A stretch of 46,562 bases of DNA from contig CAZMXP010000039.1 of the NCBI GenBank assembly GCA_964570285.1, positions 1 to 46,562 on the forward strand. Direction: 5' to 3'. Numbering within the stretch: the first letter of the stretch is position 1; each line of letters opens with the position of its first letter. Source of the stretch: CAZMXP01 sp964570285. GTDB taxonomy: Bacteria; Planctomycetota; PLA2. Below are positions 1-7,039 of this stretch, in pieces. Made by a program: the position numbers and the translations under genes. The notes below the pieces were generated by a model that worked only from the letters and a program-made list of their open reading frames with translations, was not told the origin of the DNA and did not search any database.

Positions 1-289
1 TGTCGGGGTCGCCCTTGAGCTTCTCGAAATCGAGCGGGGAGTGGTTGTGGAAGCGCTGGCCGGCGGCCTTGTTGAGGTGGGTGTCGAGAGCGTCGCCTTG
101 GAGCTTGCTGCCCTTCCGCCTCTCGTACTCGGCCACGACTCTGGCCTTGGTGGGCGCGAGCACGCAGTCGAACCGGCGGAGCACCGTCATGGGCAACATG
201 ACGCGCTCGTACTGTGGCGGGCGGTAGGGCCCGCGCAGCAGGTCGGCGATCTGCCAGATCAGATTGGCGAAGTAGTTGTGGTCAGGCAT
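1..289 (-). CDS. hsdM: Type I restriction-modification DNA methyltransferase HsdM, N-terminal part (runs off window)
   Basis: Reading the minus strand from the ATG at 289 gives an open frame of 96 codons that leaves the window at base 1. The protein begins MPDHNYFANLIWQIADLLRG and continues with PPQYERVMLPMTVLRRFDC, which matches the helical N-terminal domain (HsdM_N) of type I N6-adenine methyltransferases. The catalytic NPPF region would lie outside the window. HsdM with HsdS methylates, and with HsdR cleaves, specific bipartite DNA sites. It lies 150 bp downstream of the GIY-YIG/RAMA gene on the same strand, so the two may be one transcription unit. Identification rests on the N-terminus only, but the motif is distinctive. 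Confidence 0.8.
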   Translation of the reverse strand, partial: MPDHNYFANLIWQIADLLRGPYRPPQYERVMLPMTVLRRFDCVLAPTKARVVAEYERRKGSKLQGDALDTHLNKAAGQRFHNHSPLDFEKLKGDPD

Positions 290-439
290 CGAACTCGTTC
301 ATCGGCCGCCAAGCTCTCCTCGCACCCGTGTGGTTGGGACCCCGTGCGCACCACCATACTCCGAACGCCCGGCGCCGGAGCAGGGTGCGCGTCGCCAGCA
401 CGCGGCATCAGCTAGGCGCGGACAGTCAACGGAGCCGAC

Positions 440-1141
440 CTACCTCCGCAGCTCCTTCAGCCGCACCCAGTCCCCCGGTGCCCGCTGGTACTCCCAGAAC
501 GACCAGCCGTCGTTGTTCCGGTGCACGATGGCGCGACCGGCAGCCGACGGGGACCGGTAGAGCTCGCCCTTGAAGCGGATGAACCCGTCTGCGCGGACGC
601 GCGCCCGATGGACCTTCCCCTTGAATCGGGCACGGAGCGGCAGCGGCTTCGAGACGTACCGGGCGAGCGGCACGGTCCCCTTCTGCGGTGCCACGGCCCG
701 AGCCCTGCGGCGCGCCACCCCCGTCGCTCCCGAACTCCGGCTGAACAGCTTCGCGACCTGCTGGCGCTGAAGGTCGCGCATCTCGCGGCGCAGCGCCGGC
801 AGCAGGTTCTCGGACCGCGTGAACCGCCCCTTCTGTCTGTTGCCCTTCGGCTCGACGATCCGCAGGACGAGCGACTCGAGCTCCTTCAGGTGGTCGACCC
901 CGATCGTCAGGTAGACGCTGAACCGGTTCCATGAGGCGCCGTGGCGGTCGCGGAGGTGCTGCTTCAGGCGGCCGCGCAGCTCCACCGTCAGGCCGACGTA
1001 CTGAAGCCTGTGATCCCGGTACAGGGCGTACACGCCTTGGCGCCCCCTCACGAGGTCGCGGACGAGATCCTGGTAGTCCTCGAGCAGTTCGCGGGAGACC
1101 CGCTCCAGGTGCTGGCAGACCAGTTGCTTTCGCCTCGGCAT
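440..1141 (-). CDS. GIY-YIG nuclease with C-terminal RAMA-like modified-DNA reader domain
   Basis: The protein has 233 residues from the ATG at 1141, chosen because GGAGGA sits 9 nt upstream; a longer frame from 1210 has no such site. Residues about 35-75 carry a GIY-YIG fold (GVYALYRDHRLQYVGLT, then R and a K-Q-H helix), the single-strand-cutting nuclease family. The C-terminal 65 residues (RADGFIRFKGELYRSPSAAG, then DGWSFWEYQ) resemble RAMA domains, which are proposed to recognise modified DNA in restriction systems. The middle is Arg-rich and probably binds DNA. With hsdM downstream and an XRE gene divergent upstream, a role in restriction of modified or foreign DNA is likely. The domain names come from pattern recognition; the joint function is inference. 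Confidence 0.7.
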   Translation of the reverse strand: MPRRKQLVCQHLERVSRELLEDYQDLVRDLVRGRQGVYALYRDHRLQYVGLTVELRGRLKQHLRDRHGASWNRFSVYLTIGVDHLKELESLVLRIVEPKGNRQKGRFTRSENLLPALRREMRDLQRQQVAKLFSRSSGATGVARRRARAVAPQKGTVPLARYVSKPLPLRARFKGKVHRARVRADGFIRFKGELYRSPSAAGRAIVHRNNDGWSFWEYQRAPGDWVRLKELRR

Positions 1142-1208
1142 CGAAGCAGGTCCTCCGGCAGGGAAGCGTGTTTCCTTCCCCGCGGCGCTGGAACCGTCGC
1201 CGCCGAGC

Positions 1209-1230
1209 ATATCCCGTGATGGGATATCCC
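1209..1230. promoter_or_regulatory. Candidate operator with three ATATCCC half-sites
   Basis: ATATCCC (1209-1215) faces GGGATAT (1221-1227) across a 5-base spacer. The latter overlaps a further ATATCCC to form the perfect palindrome GGGATATCCC (1221-1230). The cluster lies in the intergenic space between the divergent GIY-YIG (minus) and XRE (plus) genes. That is where an autoregulating XRE/controller protein would bind. No convincing -35/-10 pair was found, so only the symmetry and position support it. Confidence 0.5.
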
Positions 1231-1304
1231 AACAGGGGTTCTAGGTTCCTGCCACTTCACGGCCAGCGCCCGGCTTCGGGTGGAGGCTGCGATTGCAGGA
1301 CGCG

Positions 1305-1562
1305 ATGGCCCCGCTGCACTCACCCCGCTACCGGCAGTTCCTCCAGCGCCTGCGCGCGGCCCGGGTCGCGGCGGGGCTCACCCAGGCTGAGGTCGCCCGC
1401 CGCCTCGGGAAGCCGCAGTCCTTCGTCTCGAAGTCCGAGAACGGCGAGCGGCGCGTGGACGCCGTCGAGCTCGCCGACCTCGCGGCTCTGTACGGGAAGC
1501 CCATGGAGAAGTTGGCGGTCGCGGCGACTCAGATCCGCGGCGGGAAGAGCGGCGGGCGGTAG
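1305..1562 (+). CDS. XRE-family helix-turn-helix regulator
   Basis: A short protein of 85 residues from the ATG at 1305 (CAGGA lies 4 nt upstream); an in-frame TTG at 1293 would add four residues. The sequence RLRAARVAAGLTQAEVARRL followed by KPQSFVSKSENGERRVD is a classic Cro/C1-type HTH with a recognition helix around SFVSKSE. The last 15 residues are a basic, Gly-rich tail. It is divergent from the GIY-YIG gene and next to hsdM, so it may act like a restriction controller protein or as a repressor of the divergent promoter. Family assignment is secure; the target is inferred from the palindromes at 1209-1230. Confidence 0.85.
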   Translation: MAPLHSPRYRQFLQRLRAARVAAGLTQAEVARRLGKPQSFVSKSENGERRVDAVELADLAALYGKPMEKLAVAATQIRGGKSGGR

Positions 1563-1660
1563 TAGTAACTTACGCCGTCGAGGAGTCGCAGCCGTGACCT
1601 CGAAAACAGCCAACGCCGCCAAGGTCCCAAGGTAGAGACGCAATGCCCTTCACCCCTACT

Positions 1661-2251
1661 TTAGGTCGGATACGTGTATTTGTACAGCCTCGGGCTCTTG
1701 AGTAGGTTTCCGAACAGCATCCAACTGTTCTGTTGCCAGGCTGTCGCTCCAAACAACCACACTTCGGCAACATCCAACTGCGGCACTCTGATGTCGTGCA
1801 CGTTTAGGACACCCTCACGATTCACATGTATCGCCACCGTGAGATCCTTGGAGCTAGGATACTTGCCAATCCCCGCCAGTACCTCCTCAAGGCTGGCATT
1901 CGGGTTGAGTTCAGCCGGTACCCACTCCTTCATCTGAAGCGGCGCAAAGTGTCCTGCGCCATTGGCATTCCACCACGTAATGGTGTCGTAGTCTGCGGCT
2001 TCAGTTGTTGAGTAGTACAACGTCGTGCCCAATACAGCCGCCCCCATGCCGTGACAGAATAGCGCGGTCTGCCGCCATTGACGAACTCGCTTCAGCCGAT
2101 TCGTTCGCAGATCACGCACTCTTGGGGCAATCTTGTAGTGTGCGAGTTGCCCCTCCAAGGCGCGCAAGCGACGGAGCGTTACAGCAGGGTCATGGAATCG
2201 CTGGCGCTCCCACTCACGAATGCGCAGTCGGTCATCTAGCGAATGAGTCAT
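1661..2251 (-). CDS. Hypothetical protein, orphan cassette-like gene
   Basis: The protein has 196 residues with GGAGG about 10 nt upstream of the ATG. I do not recognise a family. The N-terminal third is charged and probably helical (a run of Arg, Glu and Leu to residue 60). A short apolar stretch (residues about 63-80) carries FCHGMGAAVLGTTLYYS, too weak to call a membrane helix. The C-terminal half looks like a mixed alpha/beta domain ending SPRLYKYTYPT. Base composition is lower in GC than the housekeeping genes at the right of the window. It is the last of four same-strand genes separated by attC-like palindromes, so an integron-cassette origin is possible. No recognisable attC follows its own stop codon. 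Confidence 0.6.
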   Translation of the reverse strand: MTHSLDDRLRIREWERQRFHDPAVTLRRLRALEGQLAHYKIAPRVRDLRTNRLKRVRQWRQTALFCHGMGAAVLGTTLYYSTTEAADYDTITWWNANGAGHFAPLQMKEWVPAELNPNASLEEVLAGIGKYPSSKDLTVAIHVNREGVLNVHDIRVPQLDVAEVWLFGATAWQQNSWMLFGNLLKSPRLYKYTYPT

Positions 2252-2294
2252 CTCTCTTCACCCTCCGCTCAGCCATGCGTCTCCCTGCTCACCA

Positions 2295-2396
2295 GACCAA
2301 CGACGCTGCCGTTCAGCCGTCCGTCCGCACGCGGTACCGCCCCGAGGCAGTGTGCGCCGACCGCGGGCGGTCCGCTGCAGCAGCGAGCCACGCGGT
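2295..2396 (-). repeat. Degenerate attC-like intercassette sequence
   Basis: Between two minus-strand orphan genes, the minus strand ends with GGCTGAACGGCAGC, then GTTGGTC (2295-2301). This resembles the L'-R' end of attC sites, but the R' box departs from GTTRRRY at one base. A partner L'' (GCTGCTGCAGCGGAC) is recognisable near the stop codon, while no clean R'' box is. It is read as a decayed site mainly because better sites occupy the next two gene junctions. Confidence 0.3.
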
Positions 2397-2750
2397 TCAA
2401 CTGGAACACTTCGCGAGAAGTTCCTTTGCAATCTCTATTGATCTCAGTTCGGACGCAATACGTCTCAGAGCCTTGCGCACTTCGGTGACTTGCTCAAATA
2501 TGCCCCGGTCGCGGCACTTGATGTAATACTCAAGTTGACCGCGATAGCCTTGGCCACCCAGCCCCTTGCCCGCGAAGTAGCGAAGGTTGTCCTCTAGCCG
2601 GACAGGGTCCGGAAGCGGTGCCCTGACCCGAACCACAGGCGGCTTCGAAACGTCCGCTCCAAACGCGGGCTTCCCGTTGATTACCAGTCGGAGACTCAAC
2701 TCGGAAGCACTGTCATGCAAGGCAAGATCGAAGATGTCACGTCGTTTCAT
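2397..2750 (-). CDS. Hypothetical protein, orphan cassette-like gene
   Basis: A 117-residue protein with no family I recognise. It starts MKRRDIFDLALHDSASELSL and contains a central RYFAGKGLGGQGYRGQLEYY segment. It ends with an amphipathic helix rich in Arg, Glu and Leu. No signal peptide or membrane segment is visible, so it is probably cytoplasmic. The start lies 10 bases after the R' box of the attC-like site at 2761-2820, the spacing usual for a captured integron cassette. The single-gene unit with little upstream promoter space also fits a cassette. Function unknown. Confidence 0.6.
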   Translation of the reverse strand: MKRRDIFDLALHDSASELSLRLVINGKPAFGADVSKPPVVRVRAPLPDPVRLEDNLRYFAGKGLGGQGYRGQLEYYIKCRDRGIFEQVTEVRKALRRIASELRSIEIAKELLAKCSS

Positions 2751-2760
2751 CGTCCATTCC

Positions 2761-2820
2761 GCCTAACAACCACGCGTTCAGCGGCATCCGAATGCGGTTC
2801 GCAGCATCGCCGTGTTGGGT
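2761..2820 (-). repeat. attC-like recombination site (60 bp)
   Basis: On the minus strand the site opens with ACCCAAC (2814-2820) six bases after the upstream gene's stop. It closes with GTTAGGC (2761-2767), the canonical R' core GTTRRRY, ten bases before the next ATG. The right end reads GCCGCTGAACGCG, then a short spacer and GTTAGGC, close to the usual attC 3' end. The inner part contains a hairpin, GCAT-TCGG-ATGC. The outer L''/L' pairing is weaker than in the site at 3301-3399. Confidence 0.55.
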
Positions 2821-2826
2821 AGTAAC

Positions 2827-3279
2827 TCACAGCTCGTATCCCACCGCCGCCAATGAGAGGTCGAAGTACGGCCGGAGGATACTGTTCTCGAACTCGGCAA
2901 ACTCGCTGTCCGGCACACGGGTAAACGTGGAGTTTTCGTTTGGGGCCCACCACTTCTTGGGCCCTACATACGGGTCACGATTTCTTGAGACGCGGATAAG
3001 CCGGAACGGTCGATCGAGCCATCCATCTAGCTTTGCGCTGAACAGATTTGCCGGCCCGCAGAATTGGCCGAGCAGGTAGACACCCCGATTGCCGTATGTG
3101 AGGTAGAAATAGTCGCCGACGGCGGCATCCGCGAACTCACGCCCTTGGCTTCGTTCAGACGTTCCCTTGGGGCGGGTGTCCTTATGGACGTACACGAGTT
3201 GGTCGTGGACCGACTGGATCATCGCCGCCTCGTCGAAGAACTCGGGACCCTGCGAGACCTTCCAGAACCTAGGCTTCAC
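2827..3279 (-). CDS. Hypothetical protein, orphan cassette-like gene
   Basis: I place the start at the GTG at 3279 (150 residues). An open frame extends upstream to 3438, but it runs through the attC-like palindrome and so is not believable as protein. GGGAG lies 6-7 nt before the GTG. The protein begins MKPRFWKVSQGPEFFDEAAM and contains GREFADAAVGDYFYLTYGNRG, suggestive of a small beta-rich domain of the EVE/PUA-like kind (F/W-K-V start, 'GD..Y' segment). Such domains bind modified bases or RNA. That similarity is tentative. It ends LRPYFDLSLAAVGYEL. Confidence 0.6.
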   Translation of the reverse strand: MKPRFWKVSQGPEFFDEAAMIQSVHDQLVYVHKDTRPKGTSERSQGREFADAAVGDYFYLTYGNRGVYLLGQFCGPANLFSAKLDGWLDRPFRLIRVSRNRDPYVGPKKWWAPNENSTFTRVPDSEFAEFENSILRPYFDLSLAAVGYEL

Positions 3280-3300
3280 AATTATCTCCCGCTTCGGTCG

Positions 3301-3399
3301 ACCCAACGAGCTGCCCTTCAGCCGCGGGCCGCGGCCCGGAAGGCTCCCGGTGTGGGCGCCGCCGCGCCGCGGCACGTTGGCTGAAGGAGCTGGTCGGGC
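3301..3399 (-). repeat. attC-like recombination site (99 bp)
   Basis: This is the clearest attC candidate in the window. On the minus strand, R'' GCCCGAC (3393-3399) pairs over all seven bases (two G-U) with R' GTTGGGT (3301-3307). L'' AGCT-CCTTCAGCC pairs with L' GGCTGAAGGGCAGCT, leaving two unpaired bases on one arm, as expected of attC hairpins. A GC-rich loop of about 50 bases lies between. It sits between the stop of the membrane-protein gene (3435) and the start of the next gene (3279). Confidence 0.6.
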
Positions 3400-3434
3400 A
3401 GCGCCACCTCGTCCTTGAGTCATAACGCATTGGC

Positions 3435-3926
3435 TCATCTACCTGCCTGGCCAGAGGCTTGTTCGGGCTGGCTTGGCGACGCGATGACGCTTGGTACATG
3501 CAGGATGCCTAATAGCGATAGCGCGAACCCAATCCAGAGCACAGATGTGCAGAACAGAGGTATCCACTTGCCGATGTAGCCGCGCTTCGTTTTCGAGGTG
3601 CAGGCTGCCTGAACTGCTGAGGCAGGATGCGACGTGTCAGCCAACAGAATCCCAAGCGTTAGGTCGAGTTTCTCCTGAGTGTGCAATAGCACAAGTAGGA
3701 GCATCGTTGTAACGACCGCGCCAATGAGCAGCAATGCCCATAGCATTTCCTGCTCGCGCGCGTTCACCGAGCCGACTGCGACCAGTGAGAAGAACACGAG
3801 GAAGAAGTTGAACCGCTGGTTTAGCAATGGCTCGAGACATGCGCGCTCTTGACTGATGTCCCAAACTGGGGATTCCCTCTCGCGTTCCGTAGTCGGAGTT
3901 GGCGTGTACTGCGGCTTCGGCATCAT
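3435..3926 (-). CDS. Small membrane protein of unknown function, cassette-like
   Basis: A 163-residue protein with three likely transmembrane helices: NFFLVFFSLVAVGSV (about residues 40-55), LWALLLIGAVVTTMLLLVLL (62-82) and IPLFCTSVLWIGFALSLLGI (122-142). The N-terminus is polar and Thr/Pro/Glu-rich, and the C-terminus ends in a Ser/Gln-rich tail. Two consecutive ATG codons begin the frame; the first is at 3926. No family is recognised. It is the first of the four-gene minus-strand series with attC-like spacers and is followed by the strongest of these. It probably sits in the inner membrane. Confidence 0.6.
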   Translation of the reverse strand: MMPKPQYTPTPTTERERESPVWDISQERACLEPLLNQRFNFFLVFFSLVAVGSVNAREQEMLWALLLIGAVVTTMLLLVLLHTQEKLDLTLGILLADTSHPASAVQAACTSKTKRGYIGKWIPLFCTSVLWIGFALSLLGILHVPSVIASPSQPEQASGQAGR

Positions 3927-3966
3927 TGCCCTTTCGTTTCAGAGGATGTTTGCTCTCGCTGCCTCA

Positions 3967-4019
3967 CGCCCAAGCGATCAGCGGCAGCTGTAAAGCGGTC
4001 ATGGGGTCCGCTGCGGGCG
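3967..4019 (-). repeat. attC-like imperfect palindrome upstream of the cassette series
   Basis: CGCCC (3967-3971) pairs with GGGCG (4015-4019), and CAGCGG pairs with CCGCTG inside it, with unequal spacers of seven and one bases. The minus strand ends GCCGCTGATC, then GCTTGGGC, similar to an L'-R' end but with CTTGGGC in place of GTTGGGC. It lies about 40 bp before the first gene of the minus-strand series. It may be a decayed site of a lost cassette. Confidence 0.3.
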
Positions 4020-4053
4020 TAGCCTCGGCGATGGCGCTCTGCTCTCGCGGCAA

Positions 4054-4282
4054 TTCGAGTTAACCACGCCCATTTCCGACCCCCTTCGAGGAGAGGAAGA
4101 GAGCGTTGTACCCCCGTTCAGCGTGGCCGGGAAGGCGCTCGCGGTCAACTCGATGCGAGCCACCCGTCCGCCCCTCGCGAAACCGCGCGCAGCGGGCGAT
4201 TCCTGCGCGTTCCTGCGCCCCCGCACACGCGCCTCCGCGGCCCCGCTCAGCCCCCCGCTCGCTCGTGCCGGAGAGGTGGTTC
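4054..4282. repeat. Copy 1 of a tRNA-flank repeat (partner at 36027-36255)
   Basis: About 230 bases align in the same orientation with the sequence immediately 3' of tRNA-Gln at 36 kb. Shared blocks include CGAGTTAACC, CGACCCCCTTCGAGGAGAGG, GCGTTGTACCC, GGTCAACTCGATGCGAGCC, GGGCGATTCCTGCGCGTTCC and GCTCGTGCCGGAGAGGTGG. Identity ends with TGGTTC at 4277-4282, which in the other copy is the encoded CCA end and discriminator region of the tRNA. Each copy has near-perfect inverted repeats (4054-4068 and 4140-4154) enclosing about 70 bases. The copies differ at many places, so the duplication is old. Confidence 0.75.
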
Positions 4283-4294
4283 ACCATGACCCCC

Positions 4295-4363
4295 TCAGGT
4301 GCGAACCGGCTCGCAGTTCGCATCTGGCCGGGTTTGGTACCGGTCGGGGCTCAGGTGCGAACC
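4295..4363. repeat. Short direct and inverted repeats in a gene-free stretch
   Basis: TCAGGTGCGAACC occurs at 4295-4307 and 4351-4363. The first copy also forms an inverted repeat, TGCGAAC (4300-4306) with GTTCGCA (4316-4322). They lie in the 220 bp without a gene between the tRNA-flank repeat and the SBBP gene. Nothing else was recognised in this stretch apart from another ACTCGATGCGAGCC near 4370. Confidence 0.5.
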
Positions 4364-4466
4364 TGGAAAACTCGATGCGAGCCGGGGCGGGAGGCCTGGC
4401 TTCGGGCCCCGGCCGGGCCGTCGGAGGTCGCCAACCGGGGCCGCCGCGCGGCCTGAGCTTGCCGCG

Positions 4467-4505
4467 CTGAGATCAGTCGCTCTGAAGCGAGGGCGACGGT
4501 CTCAG
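4467..4505 (-). terminator. Possible terminator hairpin at the end of the SBBP gene
   Basis: CTGAGA (4467-4472) pairs with TCTCAG (4500-4505), and inside it GTCGC (4476-4480) pairs with GCGAC (4493-4497). The outer arm overlaps the stop codon of the minus-strand SBBP gene. There is no T-tract, so it could equally be an mRNA 3' stabilising structure. Confidence 0.35.
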
Positions 4506-7039
4506 GGCTGCAACGTGATGAAGAGCGCGTTGCTTGCCGAGTACGGCCCGCTCGGAGCGCAGAGGTCAGGCCAGAAGCTTTGAGCGGTGAAACTGACGCC
4601 GGCCAGCCCAGGCGTCACAGGCAGAACACCACCGAGTTCGGCGAAGCCCACGGCATCACTGCTCATCGGAAGCAGCAGCAGGATCGGCGCCGGATTGACC
4701 CAGAACGCCGCCCCTTTCGCGATGAGCGGCGTGGTCAGCTCGCTCGCCCCGAGCGCCAGAAGACCTTGGCTGCTCGCGGGCGGTGCATTGCGGCAAGTCA
4801 TGGAGAATGGCTGGCCGAGCCGCGGCATGGCCGTCACCCCCATCGCGAGGTAGCCGCCGCAACCCTCGGTGGAGTCGCCGTAGCGCGTCACTCCGGCCGG
4901 CAGCATCGACAGCCTGGCAAGGTATCCATCTCGGAATCCACCGAACGTCGTGTCAAACGCCCCGTCCGTGACGGGGAAGTCGCGCGACGCGGTACCAGCA
5001 CCAACCAGAATGCCGCCGTCCTCCAAATCGGCGATGTCCATTCGCTGGCTCTGATCAGCATCCGAGTTCGCGCCGCCCAGGTATGTGGCGTACCACAGAT
5101 TTCTGCCGTCGGGTGAGAAGCGCGCGACGAAGGCGTCGGGGCTCCCGTTGCTGGTCAGATCCCAAGCGCCCGCAGTGACCGGGAACGAGCTCGACGAGTA
5201 CGTGTAGCCGACCACGGTCGCGACACCCGCGCTGTCGACTGTGACCGCCCAAGCACCGTCGCTCGACGCGGAGCCCAAGTATGTCGAATACACGAGAGCG
5301 CTACCCGTCGCGTTGACCTTCGTGACAAAGGCATCGTTGCCGTTCCCTCCGCCAAAGGTCGTGTCGAATGCTCCCGGCGTAGTCGGCCACGACGTCGACG
5401 TCGTCTCTCCGACGACCGTCACGCTTCCACTCGGGTCTGCCGCGACATTCAGCAAGCTCGCCCCACCACCAAGCTGGCTCTTGAGGATCGTCGAGTACAT
5501 CAGTCGACTCAGCGTCAAGTCGAGCTTTGCCACGAACTCTCCAGGTGGAGTCTCGTCGAAGGCGCCCGGCGTGGTCGGGAAATCCGGCGACGGCGCCTCC
5601 CCCGCGATGACAAGTCCATCCGGCAGAAGGCACAGCCCCCTCGGCTGATCATTGAAGCTGCCGCCGAAGAACGTGGAGTGAAGTAGTGCGGAGCCATCCG
5701 CGCTGATGTGCGATATGACGATGTCGCCAGGTCCCTGAATGGGATTCGTGGGGGTCGTGTCGTAGGCCCCAGGCGTGACGGGGTACGTGCCGTCCTTGCA
5801 TATTCCCATGATGTAGACGGAGTCGTCCGGCGCCTGAACCATGTCAAGACGGTTGCTGACCTCTCCGGGGTTACTCGCGTCGGCACCTACAAGGGTTGAC
5901 CAGAGAAGCTCAGAGAGGTCAGCCGACAACCGGGCGACGTAGAAGTCCTCGAGAAGGCCGAAGGTCTGATCGTAGGCGCCGGGGGTCGTCGGGAAGTCGG
6001 GCGAGGACGTGAAGCCGGCGACCGTGAGGGCTCCGTCGCTTGCGATCGCTACGCTGCCGGGATAGTCCTGCTGGGCCCCGCCGATGTAAGTGGCCGCGAT
6101 GAGTTCCGTGCCTGTCGCGTCGAGCTTGGCGACGTACGTGTCGAAGAACAATGCATGCGAGACGTCGTAGGCACCGGGTGACACTGGAAAGTCGGGCGAC
6201 CCCGTCTCGCCCGTCACGACAATTTCGCCGGAAGGAGCCAAGGCGATCGCGCGCACATAGTCGCTGCTGCTCCCCCCGAGGAACGTCGCCCACTCCAAAC
6301 CGAGGTTGATCACCAAAGGGAGGCTCAGATCGCGGTCGGGCGCGGTGAACGCGATGCGGCCCCCCGTCTGCAGGCTGAGTTGGCAGGCGCGCTGCACACA
6401 TGCTGCGCCCGGAACAGCCTCAAGAGGTTGGTGCGCCGACTGCACCACCACACGCAACGGACCGGCCACGGTTTCGGCTCGCAGACTCCCCGCGGCATCC
6501 AGCCACAGGCTGCTCGATCCGTCCATCCGCAAACCGATCGACGCAGTATCCGTGCCCTCGGCGACGTGGAACGAGACCCGAAGCACGCGGTCCGCGCTGC
6601 CGATCGTGGCGTCCACGCCCGGCCACACCGACGGATACTGCACCTCCGACCAGGCCCGCACACCGGATTGCCAGCGCGCCGGGTCACTGCCAATGAAGTA
6701 GTTATGTCGGGCCGCGTTCGGTGAGCGTCCGACTGGGTCCGGCATCCCGCAAGCCGTACCCCCGAAACTCAAATCGATCGTCGCGAGACGATCTTTGGAA
6801 GCGGGCGCCGATGCCCTGAGCCCCGTGCGCATCATCCGAAAGATCACGCCGTCTGCCTGCGCCGCGAATCTCAGATCGTCACTCCATTGCCCCGCGTTCT
6901 CAACAAAATGGACCGTGCTGCTCGCTGGCAGGTGACGCACTTCATCTGCGACCTGCGCCACAATCCTCGCGGTCATGGCTGAGACCGCGACGGCGACGAG
7001 CGCGAACGTCACCCGATGTTTGAAGGGACTACTGGTCAA
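4502..7039 (-). CDS. Secreted SBBP seven-repeat beta-propeller protein
   Basis: I choose the TTG at 7039 as start (845 residues), overlapping the end of the upstream oxidase gene. The frame is open further up, but only this start gives a good signal peptide (Lys/His/Arg, then FALVAVAVSAM). An N-terminal domain typical of SBBP proteins follows (FVENAGQWSDDLRFAAQADG). Seven repeats end in PDFP or similar plus a PGAYD/GAFD motif, consistent with a seven-bladed propeller. The last 130 residues form the conserved surface domain seen in planctomycete extracellular proteins (GCGG, LGQPFSMTC, SNALFITLQP). The propeller probably binds a surface or extracellular partner. No catalytic motif is seen. Confidence 0.8.
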   Translation of the reverse strand: MTSSPFKHRVTFALVAVAVSAMTARIVAQVADEVRHLPASSTVHFVENAGQWSDDLRFAAQADGVIFRMMRTGLRASAPASKDRLATIDLSFGGTACGMPDPVGRSPNAARHNYFIGSDPARWQSGVRAWSEVQYPSVWPGVDATIGSADRVLRVSFHVAEGTDTASIGLRMDGSSSLWLDAAGSLRAETVAGPLRVVVQSAHQPLEAVPGAACVQRACQLSLQTGGRIAFTAPDRDLSLPLVINLGLEWATFLGGSSSDYVRAIALAPSGEIVVTGETGSPDFPVSPGAYDVSHALFFDTYVAKLDATGTELIAATYIGGAQQDYPGSVAIASDGALTVAGFTSSPDFPTTPGAYDQTFGLLEDFYVARLSADLSELLWSTLVGADASNPGEVSNRLDMVQAPDDSVYIMGICKDGTYPVTPGAYDTTPTNPIQGPGDIVISHISADGSALLHSTFFGGSFNDQPRGLCLLPDGLVIAGEAPSPDFPTTPGAFDETPPGEFVAKLDLTLSRLMYSTILKSQLGGGASLLNVAADPSGSVTVVGETTSTSWPTTPGAFDTTFGGGNGNDAFVTKVNATGSALVYSTYLGSASSDGAWAVTVDSAGVATVVGYTYSSSSFPVTAGAWDLTSNGSPDAFVARFSPDGRNLWYATYLGGANSDADQSQRMDIADLEDGGILVGAGTASRDFPVTDGAFDTTFGGFRDGYLARLSMLPAGVTRYGDSTEGCGGYLAMGVTAMPRLGQPFSMTCRNAPPASSQGLLALGASELTTPLIAKGAAFWVNPAPILLLLPMSSDAVGFAELGGVLPVTPGLAGVSFTAQSFWPDLCAPSGPYSASNALFITLQP

